64,000 nucleotides of DNA, from contig OV884009.1 of assembly GCA_930367205.1 (NCBI GenBank), forward strand, positions 38,201,841 through 38,265,840, read 5' to 3'. Positions 22,811-36,900 of the stretch are shown here, piece after piece. The translations under genes and the position numbers were made by a program. Each line of letters opens with the position of its first letter. Positions within the stretch are counted from its first letter, which is position 1. This stretch comes from Acanthosoma haemorrhoidale. Lineage: Eukaryota; Arthropoda; Insecta; Hemiptera; Acanthosomatidae. The notes under the pieces were generated by a model. That model saw only the letters and a list, made by a program, of their open reading frames with translations, was not told where the DNA came from and did no database searches.

Positions 22811-23880
22811 TAAAGAGATTTAAAAACTCATCACAATACAAGCCAAAGATATCTTTGCGCCATAAAACCGACAACCCGTATGATGAAGTATGGAAAATTG
22901 TAAAAATTCAAGAGAACACACAAATAAATAAGGCGTATTGCCACATGATACCGAGCTATCTTCCAGAACCATACAAATACAAAACCACACAATACTTTAT
23001 AGCTGAAAGAACTTCCACCACCAGATGAAGAGGAGATATGAGAGAACAAAGGCTAAGCTCAGGAACATTAAGGCTCTTGTGAGTGATGAGTTCAATACTG
23101 AGAACTGATATCAATAATCTTCAAATGGGAAGAGAGCTCAAGATACTGCAAGGAGTGTGTAAAATAAGTGACACCAAGAAGCTGGCACAAGACAATATAT
23201 AATAAGGCCTGTCAATATGAAAAGCAACACAGGATTTTCAAACATTTCTGGGGGGATGTAAAATATTTTCCACCATACTGTGCTAAGGTATATCTCCTTA
23301 TGCTATTTTGATAACTGGGCTCCAGTCACCAAAACACCTTATTACTCTATAAAACAAAACAGGCAAGTGTAAAACACGAAATATTTGTATTCATTTTAGT
23401 AGACTCATTTGCAATTATTGGGAACAGCTTACCAAAAACTATTTATAAGTACTTACGTAAATATAAGCAATACAATCGTGGATCTTTTAATACTTACAGA
23501 AAATTATAAAATCTCACAAGGAACTAGATAGATAATTTCATTGAAAACCAGCATTGACGGTTAGTGGCCGAATTAATAAACAATAACAAACTATTCCCTC
23601 CAAAAGACATTCCAAAGAGTTATTTTATAATATTACAATAAAAGAGGGATCAATATACCAAGCATTTCTTCACATTTTTTTTTTCACAGAATATTGTCAT
23701 TTTATAATTCTGTTCATGCAGTGTAGTTATAAACCCGTTGATTAGTTTATGGAATTGTCTGAATAGGAACCAGTATCAGATGAGGGAGGATGCTGACTAA
23801 GTTGCTGACGTCCTAAGCACTGCTTAAAATACGTTGTATTCATTGTGTATAATCATTTTAATATATATATATATATAAAA
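22811..23880. other. No gene recognised
   Basis: Mixed sequence. The 22830-23260 part is somewhat less AT-rich and gives frame-broken translation such as YNKACQYEKQHRIFKHFWGD, which I cannot place. The end is an AT-repeat tract at 23860-23877. Confidence 0.4.
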
Positions 23881-24300
23881 GTTATCGTCTCCCGGGCGTA
23901 GACAGTGGTGTATGTAATATTTTGCACGCAGCCTTGTGCCACCTTTTGTTATTAGTTATAACCTTCATGTCACCTTTGGCATTCAGTAAAAATGCATTCC
24001 TTCTTTATGAACCACTACTTACTTGTTCACTTTATAAAATATATATGTTTTCTCACGTACCCCAACATGTGTGTGCTTTTGTAACTATTAAAAAGAACAC
24101 AACAATTGGCGACGAGTTATAATCAGTGCGTGAGTGAACCGAAAATCGCGACCTATGTGTTTGTTCCAAGCTTATCAACGTGTTCAAACAACTTTACAAT
24201 TCCGGTAAAATATGTTATTTTGTCTTCAATCGACCGTTATCGTCGAAAAAGGTAAGCATTAAACTAATTTCTATCGAATCATCAATAAAAACACTTCGAA

Positions 24301-25359
24301 ATGAATGCTAAACAGTTCGAATCTTTTATTAAGACTTTCAGCGAACAACAGAAAGTTTTCCTCGAAACTGTAACTGCTCAACTTCAGTGTCTTTCCGGGA
24401 AACCTACTGAAAAAAACACAGTCAATTATTCGAGCATCGCGCCATTCGAAAACTTTGATCAAAAACGTGAAAAGTTTGCATGTTACCTTGAACGGTTTGA
24501 TAACTATTGTACGATGAAAGGGGTCACAGACAAAGCAAAAATTGGCCAGCTCTTATGTGTTTCAATTGGCTCTTCACACTACAACAATTTGGCTTCGTTT
24601 TTAGGCCTAGAAAAACCACTGAAGGGTCTCTCCTATGATGATCTTGTCAAGTCCGTCAAGACCTTGTTAATTCCGAAGAAAAACGCAGTAGTGTCACAAC
24701 ACTATTTCCTTAATATTTATAAAACGGAACACCAGTCCATTTCAGAGTTTGTTGCCACTCTTCAACGTGACATAGCTGAGTGTGAATTCTCCGTAAAATG
24801 CCAGTGTGACCAGTCTGTATCAATCTCAGACGTTTTTCTCAGAGCACAGTTCATTTGAGGCCTTCGAGATGACTGGGTAAGGGAACACATATTACATTCG
24901 GACAAAAAGACATTCCAGGACATTTTAGCTCTTGCCACAGCTCTTGAAGCATCGAGAATTGAAAGTAAAGATTTGACTCAGCGCTCTAATCCAGCTCGAA
25001 CTTTCCCTGCCAGCGAAGTGAACAAGATGTCAAGCCCTAGCCAGCACTCAGGAGCAAGGTCAAGCTCTAATCGACCCAGGTCAAGTTCCCGTCCCCGTAG
25101 ACCTGATTTCAAGGCTCTCGGCATCGATAATCTGTGCCTCCGGTGCTCAAGGGGAAACCATCAGGTATCGGAGTGTCGAGTTGATAAGAACAAATTATAT
25201 TGCACCCTTTGTAAGAAGAAGGGACATGTGTCACGGGTCTGTATCACATCATTGATAGCAGAAAACAGAAGGAAACCAGGCAAATCCAGTTCTACACATT
25301 CCCTCCAATTGTCAACACGAGCTTCGGAGCAACGCCAGCATACGGTCTCAATAAATTAG
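24301..25359 (+). pseudogene. Retrotransposon gag with two CCHC zinc knuckles, one in-frame stop
   Basis: The frame from ATG 24301 stops at TGA 24856-24858 and resumes in the same frame (GLRDDWVREHILHS) to TAG at 25359, so a single nonsense codon interrupts one gag of about 352 codons. The N-terminal part has KRELF-type helical character around PFENFDQKREKFACYLERFD. The C-terminal part has two zinc knuckles, CLRCSRGNHQVSEC and CTLCKKKGHVSRVC (C-x2-C-x4-H-x4-C each), preceded by a Ser/Arg-rich stretch (SSNRPRSSSRPRRPDF). These knuckles package the RNA in intact relatives. Confidence 0.85.
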
Positions 25360-25364
25360 ATACA

Positions 25365-26282
25365 GTGATCCAGAAAAATGACGTTATTGTTGACTTGTTC
25401 GAGTTGAACCGTCATGAATCAGATAAGTACATGATTGACGTGTCGCTCAATGGAAAATTACGGCGTTTTGAGGTCGATAGTGGCGCCAAATTTACCCTAT
25501 TAAGTGAGAATGAATTTGACAGACTTAACCTAAATTTGCCAGTTCAACCAACCAACCTAGCTTTTCGATCCTACTCTGGCAACATAATCCAATCAAAAGG
25601 TAAAGTAACAGCCCAGGCTGCTTACAACGGTAAACAAATAACCGGCGATTTATACATTGTACCAACAGGATACGAAGCGCTCCTTGGACGCCAATGGATA
25701 CGAGGACTTGCCATTGAACTCAAACAGGTCGACAATAATCCTCCCATGCCAATCTACCAGCTCAACTCAGTCCCCTCGCTCGAGGATATTTTAGAAGAAT
25801 TTTCCTCGATCTTCGAACCAAACATTGGCTGTGTTCCTGGCTATGAAGTTTCACTCCAGCTCAAACCAGGAGCAAAGCCATGTTACACCAAGGAGCATAG
25901 TGTTCCACATGCTCTCCTGGACCAAGTCAACCGGGAACTAGACGAACTCGAAGCTGCAGGAATCATTGAACCTGTAGACGCCAGTGATTGGGGTTCTCCT
26001 CTCGTGGTGATCGTCAAACCTGACGGAGGCGTTCGCCTCTGCTCAGACTACAAGTGTGGCGTTAATGAACGTCTAATTCAAGTAAACTACCCTATCCGCA
26101 CCAGAGAAGACGTCCTAAGCAGCTTGCGAGGATCCCGTTATTTTTGTAAAGTAGATTTCTACAAGGCTTACTTACATTTTCGTGTTACGAAAGAAAACAG
26201 CATCGTCCAGACTATAACAACGCATAGAGGTACTTACCGGTTACTGCGGCTTGGTTTTGGAGTCAAAACAGCTTCCTGCTGA
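25365..26282 (+). pseudogene. Retrotransposon pol, protease and first half of reverse transcriptase
   Basis: This frame is -1 relative to gag, as in many Ty3/gypsy elements. The protease motif FEVDSGAKFTLLSENEF lies at residues about 35-50 and ALLGRQWIRGL at about 105-115, its usual downstream partner. Reverse transcriptase follows: ELDELEAAGIIEPVDASDWG, SPLVVIVKPDGGVRLCSDYK, NYPIRTREDVLSSLRGSRYF, KVDFYKAYL (first catalytic Asp), and LLRLGFGVKTASC, where a stop at 26280-26282 and a +1 shift break the frame. Confidence 0.9.
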
Positions 26283-26298
26283 GTAAATTCGTCGAATC

Positions 26299-27528
26299 TT
26301 GAAAGGCCTGAAGAAGACTGAAAACTACTATGACGATATTGTCGTACATGGTGAAACAAAAGAAGAATGTCTCGAAAATTTAAGAAATCTGCTTCAAAGA
26401 TTAAAAGAACATGATCTCCACCTTAACAAAGATAAATGTGTTTTTCTCCAGTCTAAAGTTGAGTATCTTGGGTTTGTAGTGGAATACAACAAGATCAGCA
26501 AATCCCCAGCAAGGACTGCAGCTATTGAAAAGATGCCAAAACCTGAAAATCCAGATGAGCTTCGACGATTTCTTGGCCTTGTGTCATATTATTCGCGTTT
26601 TTTTCCAGACGCTTCAACGCTCACACACCCTCTTCGAGCTCTCCTATGCAAGGGGGTCAAATGGCATTGGTCACCAGCTTGTGAAACCGTTTTTCAACGC
26701 ATTAAAGAAGAACTCTGCAGCGACAGGGTACTTATACCATTCGACCCCAAATTACCCTTGGTCCTGACAACTGATGCTAGCCCTTTTGGGGTGGCCGCGG
26801 TTCTGAGCCATGTCATAAATGGTAGTGAAAGGCCAATCGCTTATTCATCTAGGTCTCTTAACCCCTCTGAGAAACATTACAGTCAGTTAGATCGCGAGGC
26901 TTTGGCAATAGTCTTCGGCGTTCTCTACTTCCACTATTATTTATATGGAACTCATTTTACTCTGGTGACTGATAATGCTCCATTATCTCGAATTTTTCAC
27001 CAGAACAAAGCTCTCCCACAAATGACGTCATCGCGCTTGCTACGATACGCCTCATTTCTCTCAGGCTTCAATTATTCGGTCAAATATAAATCGGGCAAAG
27101 AAAACACAAACGCTGATTGTCTTTCTAGAGCTCCTGTTCCGCCCTGTAGTCAAGATGAGTCTCGAGACATCTCTATTGGAGAAGAAATCAATCAAGTCTG
27201 CGAGCAAACGATTTTCCAGATATCGAGCCAGAACATCACTGCAGCAATAATCAAAGATGAAACGGGCAAGGATCCAGAATTAGCACGAATCATAAATGAC
27301 CTCCAGACTACTACGTGTGACTCCGAGTATACTATAGTCGATGGTATGCTATTTAGGTGGGATCGAGTAGTCATCACAAGCTCTCTACGTTCAACTATTC
27401 TCAATGAGCTCCATGAAACTCATCAGGGGATCCCAAAAATGAAGCAACTTGCCCGTCGATATGTATACTGGACAAGCATCGACAAGGACATTGAAAGATT
27501 GGTGCGTGGATGTAATATTGTGCTGTAA
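26299..27528 (+). pseudogene. Retrotransposon pol, end of reverse transcriptase, RNase H, start of integrase
   Basis: The frame resumes with ENYYDDIVVHG, the YxDD catalytic box, and KDKCVFLQSKVEYLGFVV. The thumb includes LRRFLGLVSYYSRFFPD. RNase H follows with LTTDASPFGVAAVLS (catalytic Asp), YSQLDREALAIVFG (catalytic Glu), LVTDNAPL (Asp) and KSGKENTNADCLSRAP. The integrase zinc domain begins HETHQGIPKMKQLARRYVYW and stops after RGCN, where the CxxC and core should follow. A short piece resembling the pol C-terminus (STPRVPVF then YSTHWGPYVRPQVKDLQHWI in two frames) lies at about 27535-27620. Confidence 0.9.
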
Positions 27529-27650
27529 ACCGCTCAACACCCCGTGTTCCCGTATTCTACTCTACCCACTGGGGACCCTACGTTCGTCCTCAAGTAAAGG
27601 ACCTCCAGCATTGGATTAAACACTTGTCGGGAGTATAATTGAGTCGGAGA

Positions 27651-30600
27651 AAATCTTTCCTCGGCCATGGGTGGAGGCTGATTCTCAGTGCAACGGTATT
27701 AGTGAGGAAGCGAAGCAAAGAAAAAAATGAAAAATAAAGTTGGTGTTTAGTCTTTAGGACAACACAATACGCGCTAGCAACACTTTCAATAAAAGCTTAT
27801 ACCGCCCTTGTAAATAGTGTACATCTATTGCAATAATAAACTCTCTCTTTGGCAATAACTGTATAACCTGACTGTGGTGTGTGATAATTGATAACAACAT
27901 CTTTAAATGATTATATTAAAATACATTTTATATTTCTTTAATTGACATTCATATTATTGTCCGTCTCTTCTCATAATGTTTGTGAGTTGATCATTTATAT
28001 TTTATGGTTAACTTACTGTTGCCATGAAGTTATATACTATTAAATAAATAATATATATACATGTATATGTGATGTTGATCTCTGTACAATGTTATTGTAT
28101 GTTGTATAGCAAGCTTTATTATGTCTTTATCCTTAAGTTATATAATCTGTGTTGAAAATTGCACTGAAAAATATTCACTATACCTATGAAGGGCCATTTA
28201 TTTATTTTTAAAAGTCATTCAATGAGAGTCATTGGTGTTCTAAGTTATTTCAAACTCTGCCTGTCACACCTAATCTTCAGCTTTCCTTTTTTCTTTATTA
28301 TTTATCTAATTTCATTTCTCATCTTCTTTGATAATTAATTTTCTTCTTCATTGTTTTTTTTTGTACTTATTTGTGACGCTGTATTTGCTTTAATATATTT
28401 TTCTTCAGTAAATATAATTTTGTCTGTAGGATGACTGTTAACAATGGCCTATAACAGCTAGTGAGCTAGATTATGCTGTGAGATGATTAATTTAAACTAT
28501 TCATGCATATTATTGATATAGTATTAATAGTTTAAATGATAACAATTCAACAATTTTTTTAAAACAAGTATAAGTAATATTACTGTGGCAAATATCATTT
28601 CTCAAAATAGCTATAAGCCCATTTCTGATTTTGGCATTCAGTATTATTCCTGACCTACATGCATAATTGTGTCCTCATAACCTCCTATTTTCTTTTCTAG
28701 AAATATGCTTCAATCACTAAGCTCCATTTGAAACATAAACTTCTCAATTTGCCTTAATCTTAAAAACCCTTTCCTTCCTAGCCACAGTTGGAAAAATCCT
28801 TAAAATTCCATGAATGAATAAATTGAATTCTTGAAAATCCTTCTTATTTCTTCACCATTTCTAGCTAGGTCATCCTCTTGGACAGGCATTTCCCATTACT
28901 ATAATTTACATTTCCTCTCTCTGGTCACTCCAGTCCTTATGTCAACACTCATAATATAAAGTGATATTCCTTTGTTGAAGTTCAAAATAAATTATGATTT
29001 GTTTTAAAAAAAAATTATTTTTACTTTTGAGAAATAAATGTCTGTGTTTTCCGAACATGTAGAACAGACATAAAATACAATTGTACATCGCCTGAATGAA
29101 AGTAGAACTTCCTCCATCATGCTCATCCATCATAAAAAATTAACCATGGCTATTAATAACAGTTAGACACTGGTAAATCTACTCAGTAGTCAATATGCTT
29201 ACACAGCTCTGGTATGAAAGTATTCAACTTTTAAAATCGTATACTTCCCTCCTAGTACATTTATTTTATTTTATTGAATCCTAAGGGAAGAAATTATTTC
29301 AATTTCCTTTGGTTTTATCTTGGTGCTTAAGAACGAGTATGCATATGTGTATGTGTATATTTGGTGGTAACATAAAATTACATATAGTTTTCACTAAGAC
29401 TACTACTATCAACAACTTGTTAAATGAAAAACTCAATAATATCTATAATATAAACATTATAAATTGTTAAATGGTATGAAAGTACACAAAATAGTCGATT
29501 AATTTGATATTACCTTCAATATTTGGCGTATGTGTACTATTATTTGGATCCACAAAACTATGATTGTGGTTTACTGTATGATGTTTGATATTGTTTTTAT
29601 TTTAATGGACACCCTTTTTGGCATTCATCTTTGGACTTATCAATGGGAAACGTGCGACTTTTTTTAAAATGTTGTATGTCCCCTCTGAGGATCTTATAAG
29701 TCCTCCTGTCTGGAGGAAGTCTGGTCTCCTGGACCCCAGATTATCTGTGCAACCAGCACAAGGAAGGTGTTGATAACCCTTCCAAGTATTAAACATGTTC
29801 ATAATTAGTTAACATAGCTTATTTTCACTCTCTAGCCTACCAGCTATGTGCTCCCTCTACTAAATGTTATTGCCATTTGTTGTAAAATCGTCAACAGTTC
29901 ATATATATTATTAAACCTTCATAAGTATTGTTTACTGTTTCATTTATCAAAGTCTGTAAAGAATAAATAGACTTCAATTAGAAAATATTCTTCTTACCAA
30001 TGTACCCAAAAATGGTTTTCAATAGATTTATTGGGTTATTCAAAGTTCAATTTACAAATTAACATGGAAGGCAAAACAAAATATTTCCTATTAAAACTGA
30101 AATGTTAGCTAACAAACGTGTGATAGTGTTCCTGCCAAAATAATTTGTATTGATTCTATGAAAATATTATGTCAATTATTTGCAGTTTAAGTTTTCAATA
30201 ATCCTGAAAAATTAAACATTGAGCTTGAAATTATTTTCCACACAAAAGTTTAGTCACCTAAAATTACAAATAACAACAGATTTGCCTAGTAGAAAATTAT
30301 CTTGCGTCCTTAGCCTAGCCGCATTTTGGTATTGATCCGATGTCATCGGTACTAAAAGTATTTATTCAGTGACCTTAGAAAAGGTTAAGAAGTAACTACG
30401 TTCAAAATAATGAACTTCTAATGAGATAGGATTAAGAACCTAAATCAGAATGATATCAAGTTACAAGAAAGAAGAAAAGAAAACCTAATTATTATAGTTA
30501 ACAAATTAAAAAAGTCTGTGTTAGTTATCTTTTTTGGTTGCTTTTATTTAAATTATTTTGCAATCATTCGTTATTTCTGAGATAAAAATTGATTAACTTG

Positions 30601-30930
30601 ATAAGTAGAACCTTTATTTGTGTAACCATAAAAAAATCATGTGCAATCAAATTATATGTATTTTAATTAATAACAAGTAGTCATAGTATTTCTATAACTA
30701 GACGTATGTTTGATGATATTGCAATTTACATAACTCATTGAGAATTTTTCTTACCTCTGTTTGCCAATGCTTATTAAATATTTTGTATGTTTTAAAATAT
30801 TTAAATTAGTAGATGTTTGTATTTTCAAAGTACTGTAAGTGTTTCTTATTAACCTATATTACTAAATAGGCTGTTATGAAATTGTATTTTATTTAATCAT
30901 CTATTTTTTTTATTTTTTTTTTAATTTTAG
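27651..30930. other. Intergenic sequence upstream of tamo
   Basis: AT-rich sequence without a recognised gene. The start may hold the rest of the retroelement's 3' end (27650-27900, ending ATAACAACA). A GC-richer patch at 29640-29800 gives a 66-codon minus ORF without known motifs. An untranslated leader exon and promoter of tamo are expected somewhere here, because exon 2 of that gene begins with an acceptor at 30929-30930, but I cannot place them. Confidence 0.5.
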
Positions 30931-30945
30931 CTGTAACTGTTTCAT

Positions 30946-33900
30946 ATGGCTGACAGCTTAAACCCAGTGGACTTTTTAGATGTTATGATGGTCAATATTA
31001 ACAAACTGCATTATACTTATCTGTGCTCTCATGAAAATTTGAGAAAACTGGATGAAAAAAACCGGTTGGAAGGTAACCATTATATTTGAATTTATTGTAC
31101 TTGTTGGTTTTTGGAAATTTTTATGAATATTTAAAAGTCAAATGATATGATAATACATATTCTTCTAAATTAATTGTGTATTAAAAATGTATGTATAATG
31201 TGATACACTTTTTTTAAAATTAATATGTGTCCAATTATTTATTTTAATGGAAGCTTTTACTATACCAAGTCATTCTTCATTCTTCATTCATTTTTTTTTT
31301 ACCAAACATTTTTTAACAATATCTGTTTTTAGCAGACAATGGAACTTTATCTCGTTTATTTGATGAATAACATGATAAATTCTTCTTATTATTATCATAA
31401 CACCAGCTCTTGGCAATTTAGCCATTAGTATGTATAAAAGTAGATTCAGATAAACTGTGGAACTGTATGTTTAATGTCACCAGATTAATATTATTACTTT
31501 CAGAACAAACACGCTTATTTTTCACACTACCCAAACCATTCCATTTCGCATTTTCGTGGTGGTTTTTCAGTGAATTATTATGTACCAGTAGATTGGTCTA
31601 GTTCCAGACTATGTTATCGTTTTATTATTTTATCTGTTAGTCTTAAGATAGGATATGATAGGAAAGAAGAAAGCTTTAGGATATTATAATGTATTAGCTA
31701 GCTGTATAAGGTTAGTCGAAGCTGTGGTGAGGAGAGGCTTTTAATGGTTCATACCACCGGTCCTTTGTGTAGCTAGGAGACTGCTACAGTGCTTGAACTT
31801 TTTTTTTTATAATAAAATTCATAAATAAAAATTTATTATTTGCAGCCTCGGGAACAAAACAAAACAGAAATGACAAAAAGTACTTGACAAGCCTTAGGTG
31901 TCAGGTATACTTCTTCTTTATGTAATGCCAATGTGCCTGTTGTCATTGACCACACAGTCAGATAATTACAGCCTCAGTCTTCTCCATTGTTTATATATGT
32001 CTTGTCTACAACTTTTTTTGGAATCACGTCATCACTTATACACTACTGCAAGGACTTGAGTAATAATATCTTCACTCAGATGTGCGCTATGGTGTGTAAA
32101 TGATTACTGTTAACATTATCTCCTCTAAATACATGGACATTTGTTATGCTGCCAATGTGTCTACTGTTAACAAAAATATGATTGATTTGGTTGACCCCTA
32201 GGACGTCTATTATATGAAGTCCTTGTACCTTGTAGAGGTATCCTTATGGAGGAATTGAGAGCTTCTGTTAATGAAGTCTTTAGATGCTAGAACGTTTACG
32301 AGACCTTGGCCATTATTGTTGCTGATTGTGTTTGAAGGCAGTGTTTACTGATAGGTGGAAAATACGTATCTTCTCTGCCTACTTTGGCATTCATCTTTCT
32401 TGCAATAATTTTCATATAACTTTGCCAATTCTGTAAATTATAAACAATTAATTTTAATCGATCTTTATGAGAATGATAATATATCAAATAAATCTTTAAA
32501 ATACTCATTATTATTATTAACAGGAATTTTATTTCTATATTTAAAATCGTAACTTTTTTTCTTACCAACATTTTTGGGTTCAATACTTTTCTGATGTTTG
32601 ATTATACAATTTATTTTATTATTGAAAATTTCATTGACTTTATTCTTAATATCTTTACAATGAACCCATTTTCATCAATATTTTAATTTGGAGATGCTTA
32701 ATGATATTAACTTGGAAAGAAAGGTTGAGTGGTCTATGTAATCAAAAGTATTGGAGAAATCTAGGAGAATTAGGGCTGTTGGTTTTATTTGATCAATCAT
32801 CATCATGAAGTTCACAATCGGCCATCTATCGGAATGTTTTTAGAATGTTTAATATTGAACCAGTCCAGGAGAGGCCACTCCACAAGGAGTACATGTTATC
32901 CTCCAAAGGCTTCTCATCATCTAGTCCTATGATTTTCCTATGGTGGACAGGGTCAACTAGGTCATTTTCAGTCCCTTGCAGAGATCTTTATGTGAAACAT
33001 CACTTTGTAAACATTCATTATTTTCACCTTTTTAGTGATTGAAAAAGAATTTGGCATTTTTAACGTAAACCAAAATGTTTCTTAACTGTAAGAAACTGTA
33101 ATGGTGATTAAAATAGAACTAAAATAGGTGTATTAATTGAATTTATCAAAAAGCTAACTTAGTTGGAGTGTAATCGCTAGTAATCACCTTAACGTAGAAA
33201 ATTGAAAAAATTTAAGAAAAAATGTTATAGGTAAATGAAAGGAACAATTTTTGTTTTAATGAGAGGCTGCTACTTCCTGATTATCATTGTAGCTCACATC
33301 ATTGTATCAACAAAATCACAGCAAATGATACAGAACTTTGTATTGTTATATCTGAAATATCGCTGTATTCGGTATTATTGTAAGAGAATTCTATAGTACT
33401 TATTATTTTCATTGCTATGTCAACTGATTTGGATTTATAATTCATACTTCATTTTGAGCTCTTCATTCAAATGCAGTAATTTATTTTACTTATTTACAAC
33501 ATTCATGTTTTTAAATTATGATACATTTGAACTGATAATTATTCTATTATGATAAACTTACTTTCATATAATAAAAAAATAGCAAAACATTTTGTTTCAG
33601 GTCATATAAAAGATTATTTAATGCTTGCACCCCATGATAAGAAGTTTCATTATTGTGAAACAAGTCACATTCTTCATAAAAGTGCAGAAACTAAAGAAAA
33701 TTTTAGCGGATACAAAGCATCAGCAGCATGGTCAGCCATTGCTGCCTATGCTCATAACCTTTTAGCTCAATCTTGGAGAAAAGAATTCAGGGAGATTAAG
33801 GTATTAATTTTTATTAAATATAAAATATGTTAACTAATTATTAACACTCCAGTACTTACATAGGCTAAAAATTTAAAGTTTTTTTCTGATCAATCCTAGA

Positions 33901-36900
33901 GCTTTCTGTTTACGCCCAAGTTATTTGGTGAACATTTTTACCCCACATTAGTTATTCATACAATTCTTCAAATTTTAAATAGCTTCTGAGCTGGAGTTAG
34001 TGACATGAGACTGTCTATTTTTAACAATAATTTGATTTATTATGTGTATAATTTAATTTTAACCTGGTTTTCTATTGACTCCAGGATGACAATATAACCC
34101 ATCCTGCCAATTTTTATTATGAGTATTCTCATTAGACTTCAGTTTGTGAATTTAGTTCAAATATCTCCTCTGGCGATGGTCCTCCTACTTCCATTAATAA
34201 TTTATATGTTCTCTAGGAAGGTGATTAAACCAGGGACGGGACCAAGTTTTAATTTTAAGTACCCCCAGAAGATTTCAGATTATGAATTTAGTTCAGATAC
34301 CTCCTCCTACATTCGGTGTACTCTGGGATGGCGATATAAACCAAGGACCATTTTTTAAGTTTAATTACCCCTAGAAAATGTATAGGGGTTGTTGGGTCCC
34401 AAATATTTTTTTTATTATTTTTTTTCACTCACGTAATTATACCAATTAATTTTATTTATTTGTTAAAAGAAAAACCAAGATTGTAATATTTTGTTGTATT
34501 GAGATGTATAATTAGGAATTAAGGTTGTTTACGTCTAAGCAAGTGATAAGGTGAACTCTAATGCGATCAGCATCGACTTTGTTTTGGTATTGCGGATCAA
34601 CTCTGATCGTCAGCGAATTACCGGCTCAGTTCCCTGAAAGTTGCGAACGAAGAAGGGCACTTGGAAATTGTTGATTGATGATGACCCCACACTCACACTA
34701 CTTCTTCATCGTTGACTGTACATAGGATATCCACCACCCCACCCACGCTACCAATTGTTTGGATAGTGAACATCGAGAAGAATTTTTTCTTCTCCACTTT
34801 AGGATCACCGGTAAGAGGTTATTTTGCTATTACACACACCAACTATCTCCGGATTCAGCTCACACCATCCTGCTACTTGCAATAATAGAAGGCTATTGAC
34901 TTTTGGTGATTGACACTATTAAATTTAGTAAATATAGGATTTAATTCATTTTTATTTTTATTAAAGCGAAAAGACATTTATATTTTTGTTATCTATGTTT
35001 CTTTCATTTTATTTTAAATTACTAACCCAGTTGCTAACATTACTTTTTTTGTTTATATATCTGATTTTGAAAAAAAAAAAAAGTGTACTTTTAATGTTCA
35101 TTACATATGTATTGCCATTTTATAATTTTAGTTTTTTGTATAATCTTGCCTCGATTATATTTTGTGTACACAATCTTGTTTTTGTTTTTTTCCAATAGTT
35201 TTTTTTTCCTTTCCTTTTGTTTTTTGTTGTTTTTCTGGGAAAATGCAGGCACCCATTCTTGAACTTTTTTGCTGAATTTCACAGCCGGTAATTTGCAAGG
35301 GACAGAAGTTCGGCGACGTAATTTTACTAGTCCCTTCTTCCACAGGGGTAAACAAAACAATATAAGTATCATTTTCATTCTAAAAACAGTTACTCTTAAT
35401 TTTTAGGGTTAAAGAAAAAAAATTGAATGATCAAGTCTATTCAACCACAGACATTGTCAGCCTTATAACACTAAGACGTTTCCAGTGAACCTTCAGATCT
35501 TTCAGTGTTGTTTAAAAAAATATTTTTTAAATTCTACAAATTATTAACCACAGATTTTGGACATACTGAATTTGTAGCTAATAAAGACATGTACCAAAAA
35601 TATGCATAAAAAGGAATTGTCTTTTTTATTTTTTGGCAAAGTACATTATATTATTTTTTTGAGTATAATTCATCGCAGAATCCATTTTAAACTAAACTTT
35701 TATTCAGGTTGGTTAACATTTTTTTTAGGGACATTAGGAATAAATTTCAAGCTGTGCCACACAGTTTGGAATGCTTCCAAAGCATTTTTTCTAGAAGTTT
35801 TTCAATTAATTCATCTTCATTGTTGTTATCATCATGACCAAGGAAGTCGGCCAATATGTCGTGATGGGTGTAATAATCAGCCACAATTAATGTCTTGTTA
35901 TCGATTTCATTTTCTTCATTAATTTATCCTAATGAGTCAAGTTGTTTTTATCCTTCTTTTATATTTTTGGTATCTGTTTGTTCTTGATCTTCTTTAAGAA
36001 ATTTTACAAAACCAGCTTAGCAAAACAGTTTTTTTATTGTAGCGGGTAAAGCATCATTCTCCCATACATTGGCTAATGTGTTTATACTATAGAAAATCAA
36101 AGATTTAATAGCTGTAAGTTATCAGTTTCAAATGTAAAGATTTGTTATTAGTAACCTTGAGGATTTGTTGTCAGGAATGAACTTGCAAATTTTTAACTAT
36201 GGTGTTGTCCATGAGTTGTAATTTAGCTGTTTTGTTTGGTGGTAAGAAAAAGAACAGGAAAAGGAAAGGTTAGTTTATTTTCGTTCAACTGAGCTTGGAT
36301 GGCAATTGTCTACTAAAAGAAGCTTCTTTCAAAGTTAGTTAACCACTTTTCAAAAATTACTTTGGCTTGGTCTTCCTCGAATTTTTATTGCCTTGTGAAA
36401 CTGTGTGACATCTTTTATTTGTATTTGAACTACATCCCTTCTTATGGACGTAATATACAGGTGCTTTTGACTACAATTAAATGTTTTTTGTTCTAAATAT
36501 GGAAATTCAATTTGATATATAGAAAGTTGTTTCCCAACTAAAGTTCCTGAAAAAAAATTGATATATAGAGATTCAACTATACTTCTATTTATTTGAACAT
36601 TACTTAGGTTCCAAATAAATCATTTGGTTTAAATCAAATGAATTGTTTCTTCAAATACTTTTATTTATTTATATTTAAATACTTTTTTTTGTGAAGTACA
36701 GACAGCACTGTTTTCAAGAAAACTACCACAATATTTTTTTTTTTTGTGAAAAAGGGATGGCAATAAAAGGAAAACTGTGACAGTTGAGCATCAAATCCTC
36801 CTACCAACAGCAAGAAGAAAGATGGGTGATTAAGGGTATTATTGTTTATCGTAAAGACTGGTTATTTACTTGTATTCTGTTTACTTGTTGTCTTTAATTA

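Larger units (their letters stand above)
23880..27650 (+). mobile_element. Broken Ty3/gypsy LTR retrotransposon
   Basis: Order of parts: leader or 5' LTR remnant (about 23880-24104), probable primer-binding site TTGGCGACGAGT (24106-24117), gag (24301-25359, one stop inside), pol in the -1 frame (25365 onward) with protease, reverse transcriptase, RNase H and the start of integrase, then a deletion that removes the integrase core, and a short pol C-terminal piece to about 27620. The PBS type and the CCHC-gag/VDSGA-protease layout suggest the Mag-like branch (inference). No matching LTR at the 3' side could be found by eye. Two stops, one shift and the integrase deletion make it inactive. Confidence 0.85.
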
